From positions 23,620,168 through 23,684,167 of the forward strand of contig NC_064547.1 in the NCBI RefSeq assembly GCF_023856365.1: DNA of 64,000 bases, in the 5' to 3' direction. The stretch is from Brienomyrus brachyistius. Taxonomy: Eukaryota > Chordata > Actinopteri > Osteoglossiformes > Mormyridae. The notes under the pieces are model-generated. The model made no database searches, was not told where the DNA came from, and worked only from the letters and a program-made list of their open reading frames with translations. Made by a program: the position numbers and the translations under genes. Shown here in pieces: positions 43,270 through 56,314 of the stretch; the stretch's first letter is position 1, and each line of letters begins with the position of its first letter.

Positions 43270-45405
43270 CTCATATAAAAAAATTATTTATATTTTACCA
43301 TAACACCCAACTAGTCGCTTAGGGGTTTCTCCTTTTGTTAGCATTTAGCAAGGTTTGAATTGCAATGATAGTACCCGAGAAACAATATACTTTGTGTTTT
43401 GCTACAATATGCAAACTTGATGTATATATTTCCAAAACAAATAAAGCACCTATGTGTATTTTTTTAAATTGGGGAATTAAGAAAACTGAAATTGAACAAA
43501 TATTTGAGAAGTCTAATTCTCACTGAACATAGTTCTGCATATATATATAAATACTGTATATAAACAAACACGATATTCACTGTTCAGTGTTTGTTGATCA
43601 GCTATGCTTTGTTGTGTCTGTCCAGTGCTCCATGTGTGTGAATTGACAATAAAAAAACGCCAAATATGAACAGTATATTCTCAGTCAGCTTACTGGAAGC
43701 CTCTGATTTAAGTGGTTTTTGAGTTGTAAGTGGCTTATTTGTGATGGTCGGTCTGCACAAATTTCTAGGTTTTGGACAGGGGTGGGGAAATCTTTGACCT
43801 ACTGAGGGTCTTACAATCAACCATTCTGTAGAAGCCCTCCATTATCCATTTCAGAGGATGACCTACTATAAGAATAATTCAAGAAAACGTTCCTGAATGG
43901 GAGAGCATAAGTGCATTGTGCCAAAAGTACAAAGGTGAGTAAGAGAAACTGGTGAGACTCTGGGTGTTATTTCTGCTATTGGAGTGGCCTAAAAACATAC
44001 AGTGGAGATACGAGCTGACATGACTGACTACACTAATCTTGCAGTAACTTGTATCTGATAGTAGATAAAAGAGGGAGGAGTCTAGTAAATAAATCTTTGT
44101 CCCATAAAAATGTGTATTTCAGCATTGAACAAAATAGCTAAATATAGCTACTTTAATGTTATGTCAAATAAAGTAATACAAATTTAGCAATAAAATCTAT
44201 TGTAAAAATATATTGATCGATAGATGGTTTGATTTCTTTTGTCAAGTAGAAATATATTAATCTAGTGCACAATGTTAACAACTTGTTACATTTTAAAATG
44301 AATTACATAAAAAAATATATAAAAAAATACAGATGAGAACTCTAATCAGCTATTAAGAAGTACTAATAAGGCAGTGTGTAGACTCTTAGGCCCTGTTGCT
44401 TTAAACTTCACATGTTTGTGTGACAGGCATCAGGCTTCATTAGGGAGAGCGTCTCGCCTGCACTGGTGCGGCATGCCGGAGGCGCCTGCTGCAAGCAGGA
44501 AGACGGGCTGCCTGTCTCACTCTCGCTCGCCCCACCACTAAAGTCTCCATCAGTGAGATGCACGTGGATAACTATATGACGATGGAAGCAGTAAAAAGCA
44601 AGTCTTATTTCCATAGAGACAATCGCAAAGTGGATTTAAAAACCTCTTGTTAGCTTGGTGTCCTTGAGAGCTGCTTTTATGGATGGAAAAAAAAAGTCCA
44701 TTTAAGTCCACTTTCTGCAGGCTATGGAGATTTCTTTTTCCATTTCTTAGATTTTTCCTTAAAAATGGTTAAGTAAGACTTAAATTTTTGTCTTAGTTGA
44801 GCGTGAAGGGGAGGTTTTGGGTTAAAAGCTTAATAAAGGTTGAAATTTGGGTTAATACCTTAGACCACAATGACTATATATTATATTACTCGCACTCCAG
44901 TCTTCGTATGCATAATTGTTATAGTTTTTTTTTAGATAACATAATGAATAAGGGTGGAAATGCAACACCACTGAAACGGAACAAGACGGATATTTAAAGT
45001 TCTGCAGAGTGTTTACTCATGTAAAGGAAAGCAAAAAACAGCCCTGTTGCCTGTTTGCATATAAGGACAACAAAGACGAAAGTAAAATAACAAAGTGAAT
45101 GGCACAATGTACAATATCTAGACAGTAACAGTACTAGTTACCAGGATCAATAGTAAAGTTATATAGAAAAAAATCAGGCCCTTTCCATAATGCACATTAT
45201 TAAGATACGTATTGACAATGGAGCATGCCGTGTATCTGGGTGCCATTATGCTGCCATGCAGAAACACACTGAGTGAAATTACATGAGGTCAGGCAATTTC
45301 TTTATTTTACGGTTTCTTTTATCAATAGTAGGAGTAATTGAGTTTCTCTTCTTATTGAATGGGACTGCTTTCCGAAGACAATGGAATTAGCGGCAGAGGT
45401 AATAA
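43270..45405. other. Non-coding stretch, nothing recognised
   Basis: No recognised gene or repeat. A GC-richer patch at 44440-44550 with minus frame 44408-44614 has no domain. Confidence 0.4.
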
Positions 45406-45407
45406 TT

Positions 45408-45544
45408 TCAGGTCCAGAAAGTAAAAATCCAGACCAAGATTTTGTTTCAACCAACCGCTTGAATATTTTGTGGATGTGACTCTTTATACTCAATTGGCTG
45501 GTTGAAATGAAACCTTGGTCTGGATTTTTATGTTCTGGGCCTGA
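45408..45544. mobile_element. Hairpin MITE, copy 2
   Basis: The left arm (from TCAGGTCCAGAAAGTAAAAA) and the right arm (ending TTTTTATGTTCTGGGCCTGA) are inverted repeats of about 49 nt with a few mismatches. They include the AAGATTTTGTTTCAACCAAC core shared with copy 1 at 5461-5580. The outer parts preserved here are more diverged in copy 1. Confidence 0.8.
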
Positions 45545-48500
45545 ACTTTCCATGTCTGATAAGGATACAGACACAGTGCCTAAGCAAGACCTGCATTTGC
45601 CCTGGTTTCGCACCAGACTCTGCACAGATGAGAGCAGAGGCAAAGGCCTTGAGGTGACTGGCTGGCAAAACCGTGTCATTGACAGAAGCCCTGTGAGGTG
45701 GACTGGATGGGGAGATGCGACAAATAGGGCTGTGCGGTGTGAGTTTCATGTCATGTGTCAGAAGGAGTTAGTCATGTGATGTTTGTTTGTCCTAATTATG
45801 CATCAGAGCGAGAAGATGTGACAAGCCATCTGTTATCAGTTGGATGTACAGTACTGACTTTAGTGAGATGGTTCTGAAGGTTTTTCGAGGGATTGGTAAA
45901 GCCAGGTTATGAGAAATGAGGCATCTTATCTAAGAAACATATAGAAACATTTCGACTGTTAATCTACACTTCAGTATAATAGTACTCATACTAAAAGTTG
46001 GTAGACTGGTGTCTCTAAATCAGGGGTCATCAGCATCAGACACTGCTGTGCATCCAGACAAACCCCCCCCCCCCCCCCCAAATAATGATATATAGTCTGT
46101 ATATGTTGCGTGTTTATGTCTGTTTCTCTGTGCATTGGAATATAGAAGGATGCATGGTTGGGAAATAGATGTAGCTTGTGTTACAGAAATAACCGCAGTA
46201 ACTTTGCTTGTTGGCCTCTTGTGTTATTCACTTTAGAGCATGCAAATTTTTGCTGCCATGAGAATTATATATTGTGTTTACGGGGATTTTTGGAAACGTA
46301 GCTAGTAAAATAATTTAGGAACTACCGCACAACATCGGAATCTGAATGACAAACACAATGTGTCGTAAGACATGAGGCAATATTTATGATCATATAAGCC
46401 ACTGAAATGTATCAGGACTGCATCTACATGTTTACCAAATGAATTTATGAAGAAATTTTCAGTGGGTTTTTGGAGAAATTGCGTACAGTGATGATTGAAA
46501 GAAATGTGTTGATTTTTAAAAAATCAAAAATGTTAATTATACTGGAGATACACACAAAATATATTATTTCATTTAAAAAGATGGAGCTTATAACTCAAAG
46601 GCATAAAGTGAAAAAAACAACAATTGAAGCTGGATTACGGATATACAGTTTAGCGGCTTAGCATGTAAATCTTCAGAGGGAAAGTCACTGCCATTTTAAG
46701 ATGCTGAAGAAATGGAAGACATTCTTTGAGCGCTCTTAAACTGCTCAGATGTGACCTGAATGACACCTCAAATTTAAATGCCCTCTAAAAACTACGCAAA
46801 CAGTGTAACTGAGAATACAGATTCACTTTAATCAGGCCTAATTAATATTTATAATAATTCTTCAGCATAATCCCACTCAGACATTTAAATATTGTTACTT
46901 GCTCAGCTTTTTGATAATGGGCTATTTAATAAGTGAAACTTCGTGGGGGAAAAAAAACATTCCGTACCTTTGTAATTGTGAAATGGGCTCAAGCTGTGTT
47001 GTGCTGAATGAATGAATAAATGAATGAATGAACGAATGAATGAATGAATGAATGAATAAATGAATGAATGAATGAACGAATGAATGAATGAACGAATGAA
47101 TGAAGTATATGGTACAAGGGCTTTATTATGAATTGTTATGAGATTTTTCCTTTTCTAGGAATGGGAAGAACCAAAATCCTTCAGAACAGGAGATGTAAAA
47201 GTTCTAAAATCGGCACTAAAGATATGAATATGATGCTCTCATTACTATACATTTAGTCACAATTAACTTTTCATGTTGATGTTTTGCACAGTTGCAACAA
47301 CCTAGCTAGAAATTTTTATAGCATTTTAATGTTGACATCTGAATGATTTAACAGGGTGGGGTTTTGTGATTTGAAGTATGTGATTTGTAAGTTAACATAC
47401 TGTAGGTCCAGGGCCAATATAAAGGGGGGGGGGTTGGGGGGTTGGACTATTCCGAGGGCCCTTCAGTAACAGGGGCCCTAAAAGATGTAAAACATAATTG
47501 GATTGGTCTGGGTTGAGGGCCTGATATGATTCGCTCTCATGGGGCTGAAAATCTGCAGTGGTGCCACTGCATGGTCAGATGTAAAGATGAACCATTATCA
47601 GATTGTTAACTCCCCAAACATTTGTGGAACACCCCATAGAGAACATGTAATTGAACTACAGCGGAACTGTCCACTATGGGTTTTAGCGAGCATATATTTA
47701 TGTAGCCCGTTAAACCATCGAACGCGGTGTGACGATGTCTAGCTAAGCAGGACTGCAAGTAAAAGATAAAAGACCTCGACGTTGTGTGATATTGGGGAAA
47801 ACTAAAACTATTCAACAATCTCACTTGTTCTTCCTGTTTGCCGGCTTGAACCTATTTTTATTTCCAAAACTACAAAGAAACCATCCCTTCAAATATGAGG
47901 AGTATGCATAACTGTTGGGTATGAAACTGATAAAAAAAATGGCCTTTATTATTTCAAAATACAACAGCACATGCTGACATTATTCTACTTATAAATTAAA
48001 TATCCCTTTTATAAGAATACTTTTAGTTAATGGTAATAGTTAAATTAATTACCATGAAATAGATAAATATTGCATGTTAAACTCTATTAAAGTGAGTATA
48101 AATTTGCACATTAATGCATGTTTTTCTCTTTTGGATTCACGCATCACAGCTTGCTTGGCCCCATCTGACGCCAGCAGTGATCTGGAATGACTGAAACACA
48201 CCGGGCATATTGGCATCTATCAGCTGTTGGAATTTTTTCAGAGCCCCCTGCCTGACTACAATATCTGCATGTTTTTTCTGAGCAACACCTGAATGCAGAC
48301 GAAGCATAACGACAAAGTTAAATGCAGAGTTGCAAGCACATTCAAGTAAACTTTCACCTGATTGCTATTCATGATGACCTTTGACGTCATTTAAAGATTA
48401 AATAGCTATTCTACAACTTCAAACCCGATCAGTTGTGCTTACCAGGAAATCTGCACGTCTACTGTACCAAAAAAATCTGGGTATACTGTTTTGTGGAAAA

Positions 48501-51500
48501 GAAAATGCTGTAAGTGATTAACAGGTGTCTCCAGAGTTACTGAAATGTGTTTAAAGTTAAGTTGTAATGAACTGATCTGCAGCAGCTCCAAGCAGATGTA
48601 GTTCACAGGCGTCAGACCTGGCAACCATCTGCCTGTGGAACATCTGCCCAACTAACCAATAACTGACATTTTTAAGGAGCATTCACAGTAGTCGGCATCT
48701 TGTGTCTGCTAAAGCTGTGCTGCTGTATGCTAGTACAGTACAGAAATAACTCATCTTTACAGTCTCCTGAATCATCGGTAGAACTTCATGCTTTGTTGCT
48801 CGCAGAGTATCTGCACAGTAAGAACTTTCTGCACAGGGCTGGATTCAGCCAGCTGGTGAACAAAGCCGCTTCATGGTGCTGTTTTGAGTGCCTGTCCTCC
48901 TGCCAACCCGAGCTCTGCCGATATTTTATTTCTGACTTGACATTATAAAATCATAAAATGGCATGGAAATGTAGTCTTAGAACCTGTTTTTATACGCATG
49001 CAGTGATTTGGTGTTGCATTTATTTTAAGCTGCATTAATGAAATCAAAAGGCGAGTGAATTTGAAGTTTTAGGCAACCAGTCTCCGAATTTTATTTAGCA
49101 CATCAGCAGAACCTGAACATGATGGCTCTATCAAGCCTGTGTTCAAATCATTGAAGGAACTATAGAATGTGGCCTTTTCTGGCTGCTGTAGTTATTTTCT
49201 GAGAGCATTCTTGGAGGCTTGAAGCCTCTTTGGTGCTGGAAACTTCCTCTTTTTTCTCTTTGACCCTGAGTGTCCCCGCTTATACCCCTAGGACCCAAAC
49301 AAGAGCAGTGCCATGCATTGACTCGGTGTGTCACGACTTTGCCAAACATTTAGCATACGCTCACCTGACAAAATGTGTTGGACGAGTGCTGGCAGGACGA
49401 AAAGCAGCCTGAAGGGTAATGTGGGAATGAATAATTCTGTACAATTTACTTTACCTACTAAGAGTCTTTAATGTATTTCTGTATGCTAGTCTTCCATGTT
49501 TCAGGTGGGTGTGTCCTATGTAGCAAATATGGGGGAAAGGGGGAAGCTTACTCAAGACCTCTGCATACATACTTAAAAGTCTTACATACATTCTTTTTGT
49601 AAAGAAGACAAATTTTTATATTCAGAAAACAAAGTCTCACTTTGCACATTGTATCGGTTGTCACATACTGTAAACCGCGTCCTCACCTGGATTTCATCTG
49701 TAACAAATGGTGTATGTCAATGACAAGATAACGCCCCCTTGAAAGAAGAACTCCCACAATGCACAGCATTTACCACAGCGTTATTCCTCACCTTTAAATC
49801 TTAAAACTGGTAGTGAAAGGAATAATGTGTTGGCGATGTAGAGTTAAAACTGGAAGTTTCAGGGCTGGCGTTTTCAATTCCACAAGTGCCTTTATATGAC
49901 GGCACCGCGGCGCCCTGCGCAGTGCGATGAGTGCTTCTGCTTTCAGGAGACACCAGTGTTTTAATTGGATTAATGTATGAAATGAGTCACAGCTGCAGCA
50001 GGGAATGGCAAGTCACGTCTCAGCCTGCCTCGACAAAGATCAATGCGCCTAACCTCAATTCAAAAAACATTCTTTAATGGACACCCGGGGGATCTGAGGC
50101 AGGCGTCTTCCCTCACTTATTTATTTATTTTAATTTGTGTAAATGTAGTGTACACTTTTAATTATCCACTGGGGAAATACATGGCTCAGGAGTGACTGAA
50201 GAAAGAATGCAGTTTTCATCCTGTCATTATATTATGTTCGTTGAATTTAAAACATGCACATTGCTTATAAGTACCTAGATGGAGTCTAGCATCTGCAGGA
50301 TTGCAGGTTATATCCTAGTCAGGTTCTTTCTATCGCTTTAGATCTTTAATAACAATCTTATTTTAATGTTCTGGAAAAATGGGTCGTGCTATTACATACA
50401 GTAAGTATGATACGTTTCAAATGTAAATCTGTTTCTATAGAGCAACGTTTGAAGTATGTTGAAATGATCTTATACAAGGCTCTTCACAAACATTGTTACA
50501 AAACCGGATAGCTTCTATCCTGGATATTAGTGTATCCTTGTGGCTTATATGCAAATGATATATCAGCGATTCTATACAGTGCTTCCATAAATGCAAATGA
50601 AAGTATATATTAGTAGCATATAAAGTGCTTATATGTATCAGCATTTTTATGGCTGATTATCTTAACATCTCTCCTACTTCACCCCTTTAGCTAATCTGAA
50701 GGGATACAGGGTCTGCTTATGTTCTTATCTTAGGTAGTTGGCATCTGAACACCACCAGCTAATATGTCAGGTATTTACTGTAGCAAAAAAGATTTCCTGT
50801 CTGTTTTTATTGGTTAATTAGCTAGCTAATTAGCAGAAGGTCTATGCAAACGTTTGCCAGTAAGCAAATTATTCTCTGAGTAAATGAAGGAACAGCTTTG
50901 CTTTCTAGTAAAGAATACATACACATATAATACATACCTAAGTTGCACCCAGTCAGTCACTTTGTGTCGCTGTTTGTGATGATGCACTGCGCTTCATGTT
51001 TGCACACTGCGTGACAGTAGCTGTAATAGCAAGCTATTCAGTATTTTCCCCTGCCACTCAGGTAATTATGCATCTAGTTAGCTTGCCTATTAATAACTGG
51101 TCACAGAAGTCCAAATTACATTTTAATGGACTAGACCCTGGTAATTATGCTCCATTTGGAGGCTTTTTGGGTACATCCCATAGGCTGGAGTCGGAGGAGC
51201 CAACCAAGGACCCTCTGGAGGAATTATATCTCTGACCTGGAATTCTACAAGAAGAGCCAGACATCATTCCCAGGGAAATGAAGGTCTGGTGTGCCATCCT
51301 TGTATTAGTAAGTTAAATAGGAGGTGACACGAATGTTTCTATTTTTTTATACTGAACAATATAAAATCAAAATAGAAATCTTTTCAGAAAATTCACATAT
51401 GTACACAGGGATTTTGCATAATTGTATTTGTATACAAATATTCATATTGGGAATGGTTTCTAAAGAGAGATGTGCTTCCAGAAACCCTTCCAATAACAGC

Positions 51501-52200
51501 TCCTCTAACCCAAGGTCCCTGTCTCTTGGCCTCCTGCGACGGTCTCTCTCCGTCTGTCGAGCTTCAGGGTACTTAAGAGCTGCCAAGACTGTAGACTGTA
51601 GAGTACTGAGATGCGGCATGAGAAGAGAAAAGAGCTGGATTCCTGTGTGGCCTTCATTGTTAAGGGTGGAAAACTAGAGTGTATATCATAAGAGGGCAGC
51701 AAAAGGAGCAGTATACAGAGAACGGAGCCAAGAACATTGGGGTATTGGGTACAAGGACGTTAGAGACGGTCAAAGGCCAGGTCAAGTGATTAAAGGAGGA
51801 CCCTGAAAATCAGCATGTCAGGTACAGGCACAGTAAAGAAAAAAGCCAGCAGCTGGGGTACAGTCATATACAAGGCTGGAAAGAAAGGAATCAAAAAAAG
51901 GAAACAGGCAAGGATGAGGGAGCGCTGAACCGCCACTGGAAATAGCCCTGCTTTGGCTGCGATTCACAAGAGAGGCTTTAAGGCTGAGCACCACTGCTAC
52001 TGTTCTGGGCAGTTACATAACCACAAGGGCCCCCTTTCATGGCCGCACCAGCACCCACAATCCTTTTCAGTCCGGGTGGGGCTCATGGGGGCCGTCCTTG
52101 ACTGTGATGGGTACCTCAGCAAAATAATAACTCATAAATGAAAGAATGAATAAACAAGCAAACAAATGAATAAATGAATTGTGCATTTCCATTGATTTTA
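45545..52200. other. Long non-coding stretch
   Basis: I see no gene. A poly-C run lies near 46065-46079 and a (GAAT)n array with AAAT and ACGA variants at 47005-47104. Frames of 60-117 codons (48700-48948, 51324-51677 and others) show no domain. No transposon was recognised with confidence. Confidence 0.45.
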
Positions 52201-52202
52201 TT

Positions 52203-52204
<2 letters not shown>

Positions 52205-52252
<48 letters not shown>
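52205..52252. repeat. (TA)n microsatellite
   Basis: About 24 TA units, directly visible. Confidence 0.97.
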
Positions 52253-52253
<1 letters not shown>

Positions 52254-52305
52254 TGAGACTGTCCTTCATAAATACTTTTCAGAGCATTTCTCCCTTAAAC
52301 ATGCA

Positions 52306-52367
52306 TGATGGGGTCTCATTATGATGGGATCACATTATGATGGGGTCTCATTATGATGGGGTCACAT
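52306..52367. repeat. 16-bp tandem repeat, four units
   Basis: Units read TGATGGGGTCTCATTA, TGATGGGATCACATTA, TGATGGGGTCTCATTA and a partial TGATGGGGTCACAT. The alternation of units 1/3 and 2/4 suggests duplication of a 32-bp pair. Confidence 0.85.
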
Positions 52368-52369
52368 CA

Positions 52370-54915
52370 CTTTTATAACTATCTAGCTAACAGCAAGGAG
52401 CAAGAAGACCCAGGACAGATCAAATGATGTGATATTTTGGGCTCCACATTTTATCTCCAAGATTTCAAAATACTGGAACAGGGCTGCTTTCAAAAATACT
52501 GTCAAGACAGAGTATACTGTGGAATGAGAGGGCTAAGTCTCTGTGCCTGTGATCGGAAGGTGCCTGGGCAGAATAGTTACAGTACATAGTTACATATCTG
52601 TGGACCCTTAACCCCCCAGCTCCATGGGGGCTGCATGGTGGCTGACCCTGTGCTGTAACCCCTGACCTATGGAGGGCAAGATGGGGTAGGTGAAGACAAG
52701 AAATCCTATGTATCTTTACTTGTACTTGTGCAAAGGCCAATTAAGTATTATATTTACAATGACTTGATGGCGTAACAGAATGAACAATTAGATACCATCA
52801 AAGCTTAAACTGACCCCATTCATCAGCTGTCCCAAGTCTCCTCTAAAACCTTTGAAAATAAGTACTCCACAGATGCACAACACTGACCGACTGTGTCTCT
52901 CAGGAGGCCAAGGTCTGTGATGTGAAAAGATATTTTTACTCAGGGGTATTAATAAAGTACAACAATTATTCTGACATGGCTAACTAGAATGATAGCTATC
53001 GCTAGATCACTTTGTAAAAGAAGTTTTGACTGGACATTTGGCTGGTACAGAAACTGCTTAGTGTATGTAAACCGGATAATGGCTAACTTGGCAGACATCT
53101 TGAGAGCCTGAGTGACTGTGTGCACAATGTTTGAGAAACACTGATGCTAATATAAGAAATTGGGGGGGGGGGGAGACATATGCTACGGACTCAGATGAAC
53201 TCGAGATTTTTCGAGTCACCAGTGTGGGATAGACGACGAGGAAGGGGGAGTAGTCAAGAGTAAAAATTTACCCTAATGCATGACGAACCTAAATCCCTTT
53301 ATATATATGGGCTTGAGATTGGACTCAAATCTGACTCCCGACTCAAGTACCACAGTTCTGATGGCATGTATGGCAGAACACACTCCCACAGTCACACTAC
53401 AGACTGTACTTTTTTATTTAAGTGATGATCAGATGAAAAACTGACACATTTGCAGTTCTGCGCAGTTTTCACAGTTTTTTTTCCATTCCAGAATGTATCT
53501 ATGTTTCCTTTTGAGGGTGGTAGCATACTCAGCAAACTGCTCTCTGATTGTACATTTACCACAGACTGCACCACGCTTATCACAACATCAGATCCCCTCA
53601 CAGAGGATTATCAGAACATGGGAGACCTCTCCCCCGATTCTGAAATCTATCCCAAAAAAAAATGTCCGCCATTGCCTGCTTTCAGAATATTAAAAAGCCA
53701 TCTAATGCTTCCTGGAACACAGGGTTTGCGATACTTCATTTGCTTCCTTGCATCCCTTTCTAAGCAATCATACATGCAACTTCAGAATCACTATATTGCT
53801 TATAACTAAGGGCGTAGCAACACATCAGCCCCCGAACAATATGTAGAAGGATCAGTTCTGTAAGGTTGTTCCTTTCATTTGTGTCCTGCGCTCAGTCCAT
53901 TTCAGCCCTCGCAACAGCCTTTCTCTCCATTAAACTTTCAATTTCCTCCTCCAGCTGTGCGGCAAAGAGACAGGAGACCTGGGAAGGGCAGGAAGCAGCA
54001 CGTGGGGAGCCGAGTCGCTCCACAGCAGGCCCACGTCTCCCGCTTCCTTATCGGGCCGTCTCACTGTTTTAGCTCTCTGCGCTTGTTTGACCCGCCTTCA
54101 CTGATCCTGCTTGCGGTGCCAAAATGAAGAACCGCACAAATATTGAATTTCCCCATGCTCCAATTCACATTACTAGATAACGGTATTTTCACGAGTTCGG
54201 TTTATTGCTATTTACAATTGTTCATGAAAAGGTTATTATGACAGGGCACCTCAGTTGTGGGACACAGGCACAGATAGCAGATACTTGCATTTCCTCTAAA
54301 TGCTCTGCATGATAGAGTCATCCAGGATGTCATAGGAAACTAAAGATACCTCCCGAACTTTTAGAGGTGGCTGAAAAACTGTGGCCATGTTGAGGTACTA
54401 GGGAAGGACTTGTTGGTGTTTACAGTCAGTGCTAATCGTCAGTGAGCTGTTTACATCACACTTAATCTAAAGTTGTGGCACCTTTCAACGCACATTGTTT
54501 GAAGCTGGTTTGTACTTCCGCGTAGAATTTACGGCGTAGTTATGGCGCCACCACAAACCTTACACTGTAGCCTATGCCATAGCGTGATGCGCACCTCTCG
54601 AGAAATGTACTGTAATTGTACACTGCGGCACCAACTGCATAACTGTCATCAGTCCATTGGTAGCGTCACACTTCCGCAAATGGTTTTTTTTGTCATTTGT
54701 TTTCAGCTGAGGATATTTTAATGTGGGACAAGTTGTGTTTAGCTCATTGCTAGCTTGCTGTTTTTGCCATGGTTGCAAACATCCACTCTATTAAAAAAAC
54801 ACAATTGTAACTGTTCATGTTAGGGCTCCACAGTATTGGAAAATTTCAGATATTGCAAATTCGGATATAAGTGATTTCTTTTGATAAATATTATGATATT
54901 TATGAAGCTAAAAAA
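52370..54915. other. Non-coding stretch, nothing firmly recognised
   Basis: A poly-G run lies at 53162-53173. The stretch 52590-52740 resembles a fish LINE/SINE tail weakly. The stretch 54480-54680, rich in GCG/CGC words, may be an old DNA transposon, but I cannot name it. Confidence 0.35.
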
Positions 54916-55051
54916 GTGCCCTGCGATGGACTGGCCCCCCCATCCTGGGTTGTTCCCTGCCTTGTGCCCATTGCTTCCGGGATAGGCTCTGGACCCCCCG
55001 TGACCCAATAGGATAAGCGGTTTGGAAAATGGATGGATGGATGGATGGATA
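54916..55051 (+). repeat. tRNA-derived SINE, 5'-truncated, with TSD
   Basis: Only the tail half is present: 'GTGCCCTGCGATGGACTGGC', 'GGATAGGCTCTGGACCCCCC', 'GGATAAGCGGTTTGGAAAAT' and (GGAT)n. The direct repeat AAGCTAAAAAA (54905-54915 and 55052-55062) shows that it inserted in this truncated form. Confidence 0.88.
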
Positions 55052-55829
55052 AAGCTAAAAAAAAAAAAGTTAAATGAATTTCTCACAAGCCCGTCTATGA
55101 CTGTTTTAACACTAGATTTACCGAGTTTTTATTCTCTGCTGAGAGTCCCAAGGTGTTTGTCACCCCTGCTGTGATTTTCACAGGTCTTCAGCCCCATCCT
55201 CCTCCTGCTTTTGTTGTGCAAACACACCCATTACCTGTGAGGCCTGGCGCATTTGCATTTTTTACTCAGAGTAGCTCAAATCCAAGGCAGGCTAAACCTC
55301 TGTGTGTGACATGGAAACCTTCACAAAAGTCTGCCATATCTATACCAAATATCCCACACGCTGACTGACCTGCAAATATGAAAGACGCACATTCACAAAA
55401 TATATGGAAACACAAGTCTGTGTTATTTATAAAACAAATTGAGTGAAAATAGAATGAAAAGTTGCTAATAGAATGAAATGAATAAAATGAAAACATGCTA
55501 ACACTTCAGTCTCCAATGCATGTTTGTATATAAATGTCATAAGCTGAGTGAAGTCATGGTCCATGGCTCATACACATACAGAATAAAATGTCATTTCATT
55601 TTCATTGGCCATCACTGAATTATAACACCAAAAGTGAATTTTGTTTTTGTGTGATCTCTCCAGCTTTGCATGTTTGGCTGTTCATGTAAAAATTGATGTA
55701 TCCGTGCCTCAGTTCCAGGTTCATCTCTTCGTCATCTTTCTGCCTTTTGTCTCAGTGGTTACTGTCCCACACAGTCTGTCTATCTTTCAAAGTCTGTGTT
55801 TGCAGCGTTTGAAAACCCAGTGACCATCA

Positions 55830-56303
55830 TCCCTGTATTTGGCAATGGAGTTCCTTGGCTAGAAGAATCGGAAACAATCTTCTTTTTCCTTTCCACCCTG
55901 TAGATGCTTTGTACAGAACGTAGGCATTCAGGGCCACCAAGTCCAGCATGTTGTAAAACACAGCTACTGGCCACTTGCTTGTTGCTGCTCGTACTGAATA
56001 CATGCGCGCCATTCTAAACACTGACGTGGAGAATTCCTCTCCCTGTGCAGTGTCCTTTGCCAATGGAGGAAGTTCACGGCAAACGTTATTCACCATGCCC
56101 AGTAAAGTGAAGCAGTCTGTGTGACAGTGACAGTGAGGTGAAGAAATTGTCCATTGTGACATTTCTCCCGTCATCCAGAAATGACTCCATCAGACTCATG
56201 ACCACGTTCTCTGCCAGCCTTCACCAAGAACTGTGCTGAAAGTTTCACTCCAGGAGAACACATGAACATAGATGTACAGCTGTTCTCGACCAAGGTTCAT
56301 TGT
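55830..56303 (-). pseudogene. piggyBac transposase remnant, left arm
   Basis: The minus strand reads GREQLYIYVHVFSWSETFST, then in other frames DDGRNVTMDNFFTSLSLSHR, then MARMYSVRAATSKWPVAVFY followed by NMLDLVALNAYVLYK. The last two correspond to the D.FFTS catalytic block and the C-terminal (Q)MARMYS...RWP..VFYN..D.A..NA..LY block of vertebrate PGBD4-type piggyBac transposases. At least two frameshifts are present. Relative to the right arm, the part coding the stretch after SASVLR is deleted. Confidence 0.85.
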
Positions 56304-56314
56304 CCATGCAGTAT

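Noticed and set aside
48700..48948. 82-codon cysteine-rich plus frame
   Set aside because: No ATG-context support, no domain match and no neighbouring exon-like frames.
52590..52740. Possible LINE/SINE 3' tail
   Set aside because: Weak resemblance to a common fish repeat only. No tail, promoter box or target duplication was seen.
54480..54680. Possible Harbinger/Kolobok-type MITE
   Set aside because: CG-rich words (TACGGCGTAG, ATAGCGTGATGCGCAC) suggest an old DNA transposon, but I could not find paired ends or a target duplication.
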